From positions 2,666,001 to 2,730,000 of the forward strand of contig OZ234501.1 in assembly GCA_965153455.1 (NCBI GenBank): DNA of 64,000 nucleotides. The letters run 5' to 3'. This document shows positions 23,901 to 36,389 of the stretch, one piece after another (the stretch's first letter is position 1; every line of letters begins with the position of its first letter). The position numbers and the translations under genes are program-made. The DNA comes from Sphagnum compactum. Lineage: Eukaryota; Bryophyta; Sphagnopsida; Sphagnales. The notes under the pieces were generated by a model. That model saw only the letters and a list, made by a program, of their open reading frames with translations, was not told the DNA's origin and ran no database searches.

Positions 23901-26900
23901 TTTTCAACTTTGGTATTAATTTTGAAATAGATCCAACTATATGTACATATGAGAAATCACTTTTAAGTTCAAGTTGCAAAACTAATTTCAAAATATATTA
24001 CATTATTTAGGAATAGGTTATTAAGTGTGATTTTTTCCTACCATCATATTTAATCTTGTTCAAAGTTAATATGAGGTCACTACATGCACAAGGTCATAAA
24101 TATCCTTGGGTGGACCAACTAGAAATGTCACATCTTCATTTTTTGGACCGATCAAAATTTATAAAATATAGAGAACACTTAAATGAGGCTCTCAATACAA
24201 GTTTTTAATGAATACAATTAACTAGGTTATATAGACTTTGAAACTTTAATGATATAAATATTGAATTTTTATTTTGATGCTCTTAATCATTGCATTTAGA
24301 AAAAGTTTTAGGAATGTAATAATTTTACATTCTTTGAACTTTTTGGTCAAGAACAAAAGTTTGAAACATGTTTTTACTTTTTATGTTTAGAGGATGAAAA
24401 TTTCAAAGGTACCTTAAAAGGTATTATAATTTAATTAATTAAATTAAATGTAAATTTTTAATGAATTTTCATAGTTTAAAAATGTGGGCCTAATAACGGC
24501 CATTGCAATTAATAAATTTTTTGGTAATAATTCCCATTTTTAAAATTATAATGAACATTGAAAGCCATATATTTTGACATGCAATGAATAAAATTAGAAA
24601 AAAATTATGTCTAAGAGAAAATAGGCTAGGTATGGCTAGGAATATGGCTACGTTTATTAGTTTTTCCATTCGTGAGTTGGTTTTTAGTGGTCCACCCAAG
24701 GATAGACATACTTATGGTCACAACATTATTTTATTTTATTTTATAAAACTTTCAAGTTGATCAAATTGTACATGTTTGAGGAATCACATTACAAATATCA
24801 TGTTGAAAAACTGATTTACAAATAATATGTTACAACATGTGATTTTTTCACACTTTAATTCTAATTTTCTTATGATAGAATAATGTGAAGATTTAATTAT
24901 ACATGCTTGTCTGAGGATAAGTTTGGTAGAGTTGATTTATTAATATTCATTGTGTGTGTGTGTGAAGGTAGTTCATTGGATGTGCATGTTAGATTATGTT
25001 ATAATGTTGTTAAACACAACTATTCAAATCTTGCCAAATTTTGAATGCCTTATGTTCCTTTCTTTCAAAAACCTCCTTTCCCAATCCTTTTCAACTCAAA
25101 AAGTAGGCATAAAAACCATATAAACTACCCATCCCTTTTCAACATGGTTAATATCCCCTAAAACAACTTATTAGAACTAAATATCTTGCTCGTATTATAT
25201 CATTTGGGGCAATATGACCTCTTTTGTGAGGATCATAATGAAAAGTTTTATTTTTATTGTTTGGATGTAATTTTGAAAAATTCGTAGAATTTGCAAAATT
25301 GGTAAGAATAAGGATGAAATTTTCAAAAAACTTATGCTTGCATATACAAGGACATGCTAAAATGAAATAAAAGCTCTTTCCTTTAAAAGCTTGTTGCAGC
25401 TTGAATGAGGATACTGTTGACTTTTTTGATTAGCAATGTCTCTTGAGTGCTAGCCAACGTCACATTTGAGTCTTCCCATTGCTTTTGGAAAGGCAACATA
25501 AACTCAAGACACAATTTGTGTATAATGGTTTGCCCAAGTTTTTGGGAAGATTATTATATGCTTATCTACACCCACTATTGGGAGTTGATGAACTTAGTGG
25601 GTAGTCATGACAGCTTGTCACTGTCGTTCATGATGAAGGTGATGGTCTATCACTTTGTGAGCGACTCTCATGAGGTTATGATTGCAGTCATTGTCGTGTT
25701 ACCTTTAATTGTTGTTGTGGAGATTTCTCTGCAACTTCATCAATCTCAATCTTTTTTTGTAGAAATTTTATTTTGATTATTTGTGAAGAGAGAGGATGAT
25801 TTACTTATAGATGAAGTAGGTTGATCAAATTGATGCATGCTAGCCTCTTGTAGTATTTTGTTAATCAAACTTTGATAGTGTTTGGTTTGGTGGTGTTCCT
25901 TATGTTACGATAAATGGGTGCCATGAAGTTGGAAGTGCTAATAACAAAAACATACAATTTTGGGATTCAATAAAAAGTAAGACCAACAAGGGTTCCTTCA
26001 TCTAAAGTGTGTTCCCATTCTTCCAAAAATTCACATATAGATGGAAATATCATGGAGAGGGTAATTGACATTATCCTTGATGAATTAATGTTTGTGCTAC
26101 CATATAGTAAATTGTTCATATGTGGTGTTCAAGTTATCACAAACTTCTTTCAAAATTTGCAATGTTCTAATTAATTGTATTTGTTAATCATTACAATGCA
26201 TGATCAAGTCATAACATGTTTTTGAATATTTTAGTTGCCATGTTGCTTGTAAAGTAGAATATATGAATTTTGAGCAACTCTTTCAAACTCATGATGCAGG
26301 TACACATTAAATAAGTTGTAGTTACTTCAACTAATTTGGAAAAGTCACTCTAAATCTTTTGACGTAGCTTTTCATTTGATATGGAACTATGAGGACACAC
26401 CTTAAGGGTTCGAATTTCGTGTTTTAGTTGTTGCATAAAATGGGGGAATAGGTGGATTGTAAATAAAACTTCTTTGTTCTTTTTTATTTAATTTTTCACT
26501 TGGTCATGTTGTGGGGGGGGGGGGGGCTAGAAATGTCTTTGAGATGAATGATGGTTGGACCATTAATGATGAGCCATTATATGTGGAAAAGCTAGTATAC
26601 CCACAACCTTTTACCAACTTTGAACTATTAATTGGATATGGTTAACTTATTTTCTTCCCATTGCCTATGCTTTCGTCTTAACTTGGGTGATTTTCATTCA
26701 TATGGGTGATTTTCACTCATATGAAGCTGTGTCAACAAAAAAATAGCAAAACATGGTTTGAATACGGGGTCAATTTGAGATACTTGTTCAACCTTTGTAT
26801 ATCAAGGTTGTGAATTCATCACATAAGTGATATTTGAAAATTTCATCCATTCTTCTACCCAATGTTTGACTTTCACTAAACCCCAAGACACCTAACATGA

Positions 26901-29880
26901 AAAAATACACAATAATATAGATTTTGCGGTCTAGTCTTAATCCCTTGCCCAAATTCTTGAAAAGTAACACCACCATGTCCATTTGTAGAACCTTTTAATA
27001 ATGGAAAACACCTTAACAAAGCCCCCCCCAAAAAAATTGAAAAGTGAAATTGTTTACCAAATACTTCGTAAAACCTTATAATTTCCATGCTTAAAACATT
27101 CACTTGGACACTGACATTTTCAAAAACATTTCATTGGTAACATTTAAACCCATTTGAAACAAACATCAAATTGAGTTGACCAAAGAAAATTTGAATTCAA
27201 CCATCTTGGTATTAGGTTATCATCACTAGAAAGGTGAAAGCACAATAAAATGAACATTTTTTTAGCAAGTGGCTTTCTAGATTTGAGAAGTAAGTAAAAA
27301 AATAGGTATAAATCCCATCATGACATTATTACACGTGAATGATCAAAAACAAAATAGTTTTGATTATTGTGTATTAATTTTCAAATCTTGCATATTTCAA
27401 TATATTTTGAAGGTTTTAAAAATTTATACAAGTAGATGTGAAATTTAATTTTTGTCTCGTGTGAACTTTTGTTTCAAATATTTGTCATGTACATTTCATT
27501 GAGTATTTTGTGTTGAAAGTTCTTTGAATAGAAATTTACCATTGATTTTTTAGATTTTTTTTTGTTTATTTTAGAACTTATTTATTCTTTGTTCTTGGAA
27601 GTAGATTTTTATAAGTGTAATAGAGGGCATGAAAGGTTTTCTATTTTACTTTTTCCAATTTTAATGCTACTATATTATTTTCAAATGCACGTTACATGAT
27701 AAAATGAACAATTTTTTTTTTTTGGTTTGTTTTATCATGCTTCCATTGATCATTCATTGTTTCATTGGTGAAGACAAAGGCAATATTATGTATTTTGACA
27801 AATGAGTGGTAGAAATTATAATAAGAAGACATGCATAATTGCCTTCGTGCATTGAAAAGACACAAAATTGAAAAGAACAAATTTTGAATTTGTTTTAGGA
27901 AATTAGGTTCAAGGTTTTGGATTATGATGAATTCTTCCAGGTTAGAAACTTTTATTTTCAATTTTGCTAAAAAAGAAGGTGGGGGAAGGGGGGTGCGGGA
28001 GAGCAACCTATTCAAATCAACAAACTCCTAAATTGAATAATAATAGGTAGTAATCTTGCCTTTCCACATTTTGTGTCCACGCTACCTTGGCGTTACTACA
28101 AATCATCCACCTTTATTGGGAGAGAGATGTGCAAGACCACCAAGGGCATCGATGGAGTATCGTAGCCTAGGGTTAGTTTCCACATTGACAAAATGAATAT
28201 ATATTTTTTCAAAAAATGAATTCATTTAAAAAATTTGAAATCATTATTTTTCCTACATCTATTATAATATTGTGATATGAGTAATGAAATTATTATGATT
28301 TTCAACATGTCAACTTCATATTCTCACAAAATTTCATTTCCCTATTTTGAGGATTATCTAATGACAAAACTGACCTTAGGGTAAGCTAGTGAACAAAACA
28401 ACAATTGGGGCAACCCTTGTTGGTATTCTTGATCCAAACATTTGCATGGTAGATGGTGTGGACAATGGTTGTTTTTGTGGAAGTTCTCATTGAGCATGAT
28501 TTTGGGAATGCCCCCCCATGCATGGGCTTTACCCATTGCAAATCAAATGTCACAATTCTTCCCTTCTAGTGAAAATCATACATTTGGCAAATGCTCCATC
28601 CCTTCAAATAAATTTCTAGAGAGTGGTGATGGGTATAAGATTGAATGCACATAATTTGAAATTTTGTCTCTAACTTGAAAGAAAGGGGTTTTAAAATGAC
28701 AAACGGGTTTTGATAGTCATGTCATAAGCATAGGTTAACAAAATATTTTGTACATAGAGCACATATATGGGACAAACTTAAATGAGAAAGTTTGAACATC
28801 CAAATTAAGATAATTCATGTAGCAGTGATGGTTTTCACATGGATACATCATTTTGCATAATTTTTAATTCAAATTTAAAAAAATGAAAAAAATGTTTAAC
28901 AAAGCAAATTGATTATTTTTTGCATGATTTTTTTGACATGTGACACACTTTGGATACCAATTTCAAGCCCAATGAATTAAAAAAAAATCAACCAAATGGC
29001 CAAAAAAAAGGTCCATTTCATTCTAACCCTAAATAATGAATTATGTTACTTTCAGAATTCTCATATGGTTTATAATATAAGCAAATGTATCCAATGAACA
29101 TTGCCAAATGTAAATGTAAGCATTATTTATCAATAAAAGAAGTTGATGTTGATTGCATTATTTAATGCATTCCTTTTGATTTTTTTTTAAAAATGTAATA
29201 AATACACATGATGTAATTACTATAAAGAAATCAAAAGGACATTTATATAACATCCAAACTATTTAAAAATATTTTTGAAAAATCACATAATGTCATTTTA
29301 TCTATTGGCATACAATTTACTACGATTATAATGATGTGACTCGAAGAAAAACTTAAAATTATGCTTTGGAGTGCTTAAAAAATTAGACATTCATTTTGTA
29401 ACCCCAATCATGAATGGACCCAATCAACAATTGCCATCATCTATATATGTACATAGGTTCTTGTTTGTTTGGATGTGACCACACCGTAATCCTCCCAAAC
29501 TAAGGGGCTTTCACTTCACTTCAATTCTTGAGAGGTCGTTCAAATTATGTGCAAATTCCATTTTCTACAACTCAAAATGTACATAGGAAATTTAGAACTT
29601 TCCTCTAGTGCAAACATTCTTTGACAAGCTTACAAGAAATTCCTTACTCATATGAACTGAAGTTGATAGGGAACAAGAGAGCCTTTACTCATGTCATTAC
29701 TCGAATGTTATATGTTTGAACTTTGCAATGCAATGCAACATTCAAGCTTCTAACGTGGTTCCACTCACAATAGGCAACATTTGCTCTGGTCCGAATTGCT
29801 AAAATCTCATACAAGTGTAGTCGAACAACATTGTGTATCAAGTAATTTGATTCAACGTTATAGACTTGCAGTTAATCGTA
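20931..29880. other. Long AT-rich repeat-derived stretch, no gene
   Basis: Nearly 9 kb without a supported gene. Open frames of 60-119 codons (for example minus strand 22,054-21,695 and 28,015-27,692) have skewed, low-complexity composition and no motif. On the minus strand at about 25,770-25,690 there is a short polar, protein-like piece (IEIDEVAEKSPQQQLK) followed by stops, which could be a scrap of a transposon protein like the one at 9.9-12.3 kb. A run of 14-15 G lies at about 26,513-26,527. Confidence 0.45.
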
Positions 29881-30007
29881 AGAGGGTTTAAGGTGAGGGA
29901 TGGAATCTCTTCCACAGAGAGATAGTTGCGAATGAACCATGCAATCATCGTATTACAAGAAGTAGGTTTTATGATCGTGTGAATAAATATTCATGTTGCT
30001 TTGATGC

Positions 30008-30165
30008 TTTGAAAATAAATTTTCTCATGCGAAAAAGATTCAATATTTTTCCTTCACAAATTTTTGGTAATTGATTTGTTTTTTTTTTTTTTTTGGGTTG
30101 AAAATTCCAACATTTCTGAAAATAATATAATTAGTGTCAAAGCTGCCAAGGTAGTAGTACCTAGG
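30008..30165 (+). repeat. Direct repeat upstream copy (pairs with 38.5 kb)
   Basis: From CCTTCACAAATTTT through CAACATTTCTGAAAATAATA to AATTAGTGTCAAAGCTGCCAAGGTAGTAG, this block matches 38,546-38,646. The last 50 bp are almost identical, while the upstream part contains a longer T run here. The two copies lie in the same orientation on either side of the NLP gene, about 8.5 kb apart. The element type is unknown. Confidence 0.75.
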
Positions 30166-30394
30166 GTTATACATATACACTTGACAAAGAGGAAAAATTT
30201 GCGCAAGATTTACCACTCTTCACTTCACGTGTTTGGAGGAATTCCCAGCCATGTATGTGATGACAGCATTGTGACTAGAGGGGCATGCAAAAACAACCCT
30301 AGTTACCATACCTGCAATTATTATTAACATAAACTTGCTTGCCTACTCTCTTTGCAAGCTTCATGAAGATTGTTAAGCCCTGTGCAAGAAATGG

Positions 30395-30992
30395 ATGAAG
30401 TTTTATAAATTTTTTTATCTACTGACCAAAATTATCTACCCACCTCATGCTCAACCTCCTTTCCATGGTTTAATGCTATCGAAACCATTTGTGCAGTTTT
30501 TCCATAGCAGATTGCAAGCTACTGAAAAGAAAGCAAAAGAGCCCCTTCAAAACCCCATTCAAAACCAGATTCTCATAGAAATGACCGCTAACATCACACT
30601 TATTAATTCAACAAGAGTGCGCAGGGTTGATCCTCGCAGGAATGTTGCAACATACCCCTCCTTTGATGAGAATCGAGATGACCTCTTTCCATCCACACAG
30701 AGACCAGTTATGAAATCTTCATCCAAGCAGCAGCGGAGGGTTATTATACATATTGAATCATTGGGTCAATGAGAGCCCAGGGTGGTGGTATCTTGTGCTA
30801 ACTAGTAGGTCGCTAATGACATGGACGTTGAAGGTTATGGGTTTGTAACTTGCGACCTGACAGCCAATTGGAGCGATGACATTCTCTATGAGGAGGGATG
30901 GGTTATGTTGCAACATTTCTTTGTTGAAACTCAGAGACTGCTTTACTCAATGGCTAATATGACTATTGTTGTTTACTTTTTATAAAGTTACA
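30395..30992 (+). pseudogene. Possible broken gene fragment, unknown
   Basis: An open frame of 125 codons (30,395-30,772) has a protein-like composition, including a basic patch (TRVRRVDPRRNVATYP) and acidic/serine stretches. After stops, a second protein-like segment follows at about 30,810-30,984 (VEGYGFVTCDLTANWSDDIL and beyond). Upstream, about 29,895-30,020 also reads as protein-like (LFHREIVANEPCNHRITRS). I recognise no family. The pieces may be exons of a small gene or the remains of one. The repeat at 30.0-30.16 kb interrupts them, so I favour a relic. Confidence 0.25.
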
Positions 30993-31140
30993 AAAGGAAG
31001 GTGTTGGTCTTAGCAACTGGACTTAACTAGGTGGCCAAAACCCCACCCTGGAAAATGCCTTTGTTGCAGTAAGGGAAGAATGGCCCCTCTGCATCATCAT
31101 CATGCTTTGTTTCTGCAGTATTGCTAAGCAGAGGACATTT

Positions 31141-31146
31141 TTTATT
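31141..31146 (-). promoter_or_regulatory. Candidate poly(A) signal of the NLP gene
   Basis: AATAAA on the minus strand lies 78 bases past the NLP stop codon, a usual distance for a plant near-upstream element. Plant signals are loose, so this is a suggestion only. Confidence 0.35.
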
Positions 31147-31223
31147 TCCTCCAACGTAAAAATCATAGACCATATAATGCCGCTACAACTTGCAAAGAAG
31201 AGGTACAATCAGAAGCTGACCTG

Positions 31224-34200
31224 CTAGGATGATGATATCTTTGTGGGTTTCTCATCCACAAGAGAGTTGGTCCTAGATGAGATACAGCTTCTCGCACTGG
31301 TACTGCACTGGACCATAAGCTTGATGGCATGTCTCTGAGATGCTTGAGTCACTTCCAGGCATTCCTGTAGATCAGCCTCACATGCTAGTAACATCCACTC
31401 TTCATCGTCATCAAGGTACTTTAGATCAAAGGAATGACCTTCCACTTTCAGCCGGCATCTAACCTCTTCTCTCAATTCCAAGTATCCTGCACCAGAAGGA
31501 AACTTGAAACGAACTGTGTCTGTTCCTGCTGTTGCCTTCACAGTGATTGCTGATGTTGTGTCACGGATCAGTGGCCAAATCCTTTTCTGAGAAATGCCTA
31601 CAACACCTGATGATGGTGAGCTACAGTCACTGATCCCATGTGCTTGAGATGAAGCATATTGTGGAGAGTCAAGAGCACATAAGTGTGGATGGAGTGTCAT
31701 CTCTTTTTCTTCATCATGACCACCTCCACCAAATATGTAGTTGCTAGAGGAGACTTGTCCTTCTTCTCTGTCACAAGGGAGTGGGTCACCAGTCAGTGCT
31801 CCTAAAGCAAATGAACCACTATCCACTTGGGATTCAACTCCAGCCTCAGAGTTGGCTTGTCTCTTGAGATTAGAGGATCCATTTCCACCCCGGCCATCCC
31901 TGAATGATCTTGGCAACACTAATTCTGGAGGCTTGCACACTGCCAACTTACAACAGTTTTTTCCACATTTTCTGGTTAAAGGAGGGCGCTGACTTTGAGG
32001 ACGGTGGCTTACTGTTCCAATCACATTCTCCTCATCATTTCCTGGTGACAAGGGGGTCAAACTTCGCCCACCTTGAGCAGCACCAATGCAACCTGAGCTC
32101 CGGCTCCCTCCTGAGTTTGGATCAGAGTTCCTGTCTACTCCCCTCTCTTGAAGCCCATCAGCAGCATCATCAGCTGATGCCATTAGGTTTCCTTCAGCTA
32201 CATGTTCTCCGAGTGCATCTTCTTCCGCATTCCTCACAGTGGGCTTCTTGTTGTCTTCCTCTTTGGGAACTGTCAAGAAGTCTGCAGGCCTGTTGCTGGT
32301 CACCAAATGTTCTTTACAGTCATGATCAATGGAGGGACAAGTAGCACAAGACCAACTTCCTTGCACAGGAGGACAGTCCTTCCCAATTTGGATCCCTGTT
32401 GCTGCTGCCACAGCAACTGATGCAATATTACCTGTTAGGGTGTTTATGCACAGAGCCCCATCAGCACCCTGCACAGAATCTATGACAACTTGCAACTTCT
32501 TCAGGGATCGGCTCACTTTGTTGATTTTCCTAGATGGCCACCTTGTAATCCCATGCTGTCGGCAGATTCTCTTGAGTGTTGTTGGGCACACTGCAACAGC
32601 CATCAGTACAGACACTGTTTGAGCACTTTGACATCACACATAGGAATTTGAATACACCACCACACAAAGAATGTATATGCTAGCATCTGCTGGAAGGATT
32701 ACAATACTTGATCTATCTCCAGTCGAAGCAGCAAACTCCCAGGGATCAAAAAGTTTGCAAATGGATTTAGACAAACCTCCAATGCTTTTGGCTGCATCCT
32801 TGAGACTGCCTGCAAAGTATTGCTGAAGCACACTGAGACCAATGGTCTTCTCAGTCATCCCACGCCTCCTATCAAGCCTTCGCCTATGAATTGCAACATC
32901 TTGTCCTGAACAGGAAGATGCAGACTCTCTGCCCATATTTGTGACTTCAGCCCCCACATCCAATGACAATCGGTCAGACTGGTAAGACAGTTGACCTTGC
33001 TGCAGTTGTGAAGGCTCTCGATGTTGTGAAGAATCATTGGCTTCATCTGATTGCTGCTGATACTGAAGAGGATGTTGGGAAGGCTGGAGACAACATTGTT
33101 GTTGATGCTGTTGCTGATCTGACGAGAAGTGAGACTTCACCTCATGTGTCATAACTGGAGTAGGAGGACCAAACCCACATCCAGGTGAAAGATCAATATC
33201 CTGTTCTTCCTTAGCCTCACAGAGCTTGAGTGCCTTGCACTCAGCTTCAGCATCCACTGCAAGCTGGGCAGCAGCTTCTTTCTCTTCTTCCAGCTCCTTG
33301 TCAGTAACAGTACGCAAGCTTCTACAGACACGCTGCATTGTGATAGAGAGCGTGTTTAGCATCAGTTGCTGCTCTTCACTCTCAACACAGCTTGGTGGCA
33401 GAAAAAACTCAAGAATGAAATCATCACTGCCTGTATGAATGCTTCGCAGCCTAATTGCAACAGCTGCAGACAGACCAAACCATTTTGCATAATGGCCAAT
33501 GGGGTACTCCAGTTTACTGTAACTTGTCACATCTTTATCAAAGAATGGTCGGTTGGAAGAAAATGCTTTGCCTGGAACACCCTGTCCCTTCTCAATTGTA
33601 TGCTCCAAGCAGGCACGACGGAAACCCCACATGCGCCCATCACTCACATAGCACGGACCATCTCCTGTGAGCAGACTCATGCTGTTGCTAATGCTCATAG
33701 AAGTGTTCATGTGGCAGCAATTTTTGCAGCTCTCATCAATTTCAAAGCGGACTCTCTTGCTGCCATTGTGCTGTACTACAACATTAGCACTGCCGCCATA
33801 TTGGCTTGCTGGTACCCACGTTTGGGCAAGGGGAAGCTTGTGTGTCTCACAAACCGCTGTCAAAACTTCTTCAATCTCTGCCAGCACTGCTTGGCGACTC
33901 TGTGACCGTATCTGTGGTGAAATCCATATACATACATTTGTCAGCAACCAGTTAGCTGTTCACAAAAGAATTGATTGAGATTTTTTGTGTGTGCTGAGGT
34001 TTGAGCAAAATTTGCGAAGCTTTGATGAAACACAGTGATAAACCAAACTCTGAATTTGACATAGATCTGCATACCTACCTCTGGTGCTGCTGCAGGCTCA
34101 GATCCATCAGAACAAGCTAAATTAACAGCCTGCAATTTCAAACAACCCTCTGCATTAGGAACCGACTGGAAAACATCTTAGCTGCTAAAAACCCTCTTGT

Positions 34201-36389
34201 ATTACATTGCTGTTTCCCATGAATTCACGGCTGTCCGGCAACATTGTTCTTGCAATAAGGACATCTTTCCATTAGGCTGCTGTGATCACAGTAGCTTTCC
34301 ATTATTTTTATTCAACTAGCTGTGCTCACAATCATCTCACAACTCTACCGGTCAAGCATTGACTAATTGCAGGAGCTGTGAGTCAATCTGTGACTCACCA
34401 TACAGTGACATATGTCCTTTTTTTCATCAGAATATTTGTTCCCAGAGGTTCCTAACATGATTAATTAGGTGGTTTTTCAATTCACTTACAACTCTCCAAT
34501 TGGAAGTGACTGTTTCTGCAGCAAGATACAAGGTCCTATGACAGTGGCTTCCAATTATGGCTTTCTACGATGGCTTCACACTGTGCTGTGATCACAGCAG
34601 CCCAATGGAAAGAGACTCGAAGAGCCCTCGTGATGCTTCTTCAAACTGTGACTCGCCATACAGTGACATCTGCCCCTTTTTTTTATTGGAGGATATGTGT
34701 TCCCAGAGTTGCCAAGTGGACTGTCTCTGCAGGAAGAAACAAGGCCCTATGACAGTGCCTTCCCATTCAGCTGCTGTGATCGCAGCACAGAGTGTGTAAC
34801 TGCGATCATAGCAGCCTAATGGAATAGACCTTAAGAACCTACATGATGCTTCTTCATGGCTGTGCAAGAAGAAAGAAAGAAAGAAAGAGTGCGTGGAGGA
34901 ACTTGGAGATTCACACACATACCTGCAAAGCTCGGCAGATAATGTCGATTTCAGGACGATACTGAACCTTCTCGGACTTCGTTACCAGTTCAACGACCGC
35001 CAGACACCTCCCTGAGACAGGATCCAGAACCGGAACAGCAACGGTGCCACGCACGTCATATCGTTGCGCTTCCTTGAGTCGCACATACTCGTCATTGCTG
35101 TAGAATTGCACGTTCGGGCTCCACTCGGGCGTTCGACTAAGAAACACGCGGCCAGGAAGATCAGCACGCAAACCTCCTCCAGTTCCTGCTTCTTCTTCTT
35201 CGTCGACGACGACGACAGGGAAGTCGTACTTTTCTGATACGCTGCGAAACGACCATAGCGCGTCGTTCTTCCGCTCAAGAACATAAGGCTGCTCCCGCGT
35301 GGTAAGGAAGCAGCTCTTGTTGTTTCCTACTCCTTGCGTCGACACTATTGGCATCCACACTTGCGCGAGAGCATCGGCGCGCGATCGGCCTACGTACCTC
35401 AACGCTTGTAACAGCTTGTGTCGGAGAGAAGAGACTGGAGCTTCTGTTGTTAGTACAATCGGATACCTCCTGTTGTAGTTGATCATGTCCGCGGCGCTCC
35501 CGCTTCTTGTCATTCGCACTGCTTCTGCTGGAGCAAGCGCTTGTTCCCCTGGCAGATTGCCATCCGCAGCTCCTTCTACCTTCTCACCGCTTCCGCATCG
35601 TTCCGAACATTGCACGCGGAGGGCACTTGAATTGGAGACAAAGTTTTCTGGTCGCAAGCGAACTTTGCGGGCTTCTTCTTGTGCTGCTCTTCTTCGCGGT
35701 TCTTCTTCACATGAGGAGGAGACGCCCCTCGCAGACGGTCTCGTCGTCGTCATTACAGAGCCGCAGCATTTGGTCTCCTCCGCGGGCACCGCCTCTTCTT
35801 CATCAGTCATCAGCAGATTCTGCTGCGGTGAGAGAAGAAGCATCTGGGAGAAGTTTCCGCTATCGGCTCTACTACTAGAGCCAGGGTTGAAGAACGAATC
35901 AGTAAACTCTGGAGACGGAAGACTCGGCTCTTCAGAATAAACTATGGCGGCTGCAGTACTGTTTGCTTCCTCTTGTTGTCCGAGAAGAGCACAAGTTTGT
36001 TCCTCGAGAGCTTGTTGAAGGTAATAATAATTAGTCGAGGAGGAACTGCTGCTGCACGGAGGATACAAACCACCAGCAGCAGATGCCGAAAAGCTCGACG
36101 CGAAGTTCATGTACGAGACATTGAAATCGCTTTGCTCGTTCCCAGATATCCATCCGGCTTCTCCCAGCGGATCCAGATCCATAAGATCACACAAGATTGT
36201 GTCATCGCACTCATCCATCTCTAACTTGCAGTCTCCACCCGATGTCGACGAGCTCCGCTGCTGCACAGCTTCCCCTGCTGCAGGCGACAGCTGCTGCTGT
36301 CCAAACGCCGCCATATTGCAAGAATCGCCCGACCGCCATCGCGGTAAACAAGACTGCAGACGCTCATTAACTTGACTAACATCCATCAA
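31224..36389 (-). CDS. NLP: NIN-like protein (NLP) transcription factor
   Basis: Four coding exons join in frame with GT-AG introns: 36389-34923, 34129-34079, 33911-32777 and 32590-31224, giving 1339 residues. Residues about 303-489 and 507-710 form the conserved N-terminal NLP region, a GAF-like sensor (LPGRVF at 411, [21 protein letters not shown]). Residues about 862-913 are the RWP-RK DNA-binding domain: [10 protein letters not shown] spans intron 3 and RWPSRK is at 901-906. Residues about 1232-1312 are a C-terminal PB1 domain with an acidic [11 protein letters not shown] patch. This order defines plant NLPs, nuclear activators of nitrate-responsive genes that bind nitrate-responsive promoter elements. 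The protein is longer than usual for the family because of a Ser/Gly/Gln-rich N-terminus of about 300 residues and a 320-residue linker before PB1. The start MMDVSQ is the first ATG of the open frame. Function as a nitrate regulator is inferred from the family. Confidence 0.95.
34265..34830. mobile_element. Tandem inverted-repeat elements in NLP intron 1
   Basis: The block begins CTTTCCATTAGGCTGCTGTGATCACA, and the complementary form CTGTGATCACAGCAGCCCAATGGAAAG ends the first unit near 34,612. A second, shorter unit ends TGCGATCATAGCAGCCTAATGG near 34,822. Both units share CCATACAGTGACAT (34,398 and 34,656) and a GTTCCCAGAG phrase. A third relative lies at about 38,985-39,370. The whole block sits inside the 793-bp first intron (34,922-34,130) and does not touch splice sites. 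It is MITE-like: inverted ends and no protein. The superfamily is unclear. Confidence 0.65.

Noticed and set aside
25447-25776. 109-codon plus-strand frame with a hydrophobic end
   Set aside because: There is no recognisable domain, and the opposite strand looks at least as protein-like in short pieces, so it is not convincing as a gene.
26380-26440. GGGTTCGAATTTC resembling a tRNA T-arm
   Set aside because: The sequence upstream does not form the other arms of a tRNA.
27692-28015. 107-codon minus-strand frame
   Set aside because: It is low complexity and AT-driven, with no motif.
31741-34141. Several open frames of 60-180 codons antisense or frame-shifted to the NLP exons
   Set aside because: They lie opposite or out of frame with well-supported conserved NLP coding sequence and have no motifs of their own.
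35479-36375. Plus-strand frames of 83-153 codons opposite NLP exon 1
   Set aside because: They are Ser/Arg-rich shadows of the low-complexity N-terminus on the other strand.
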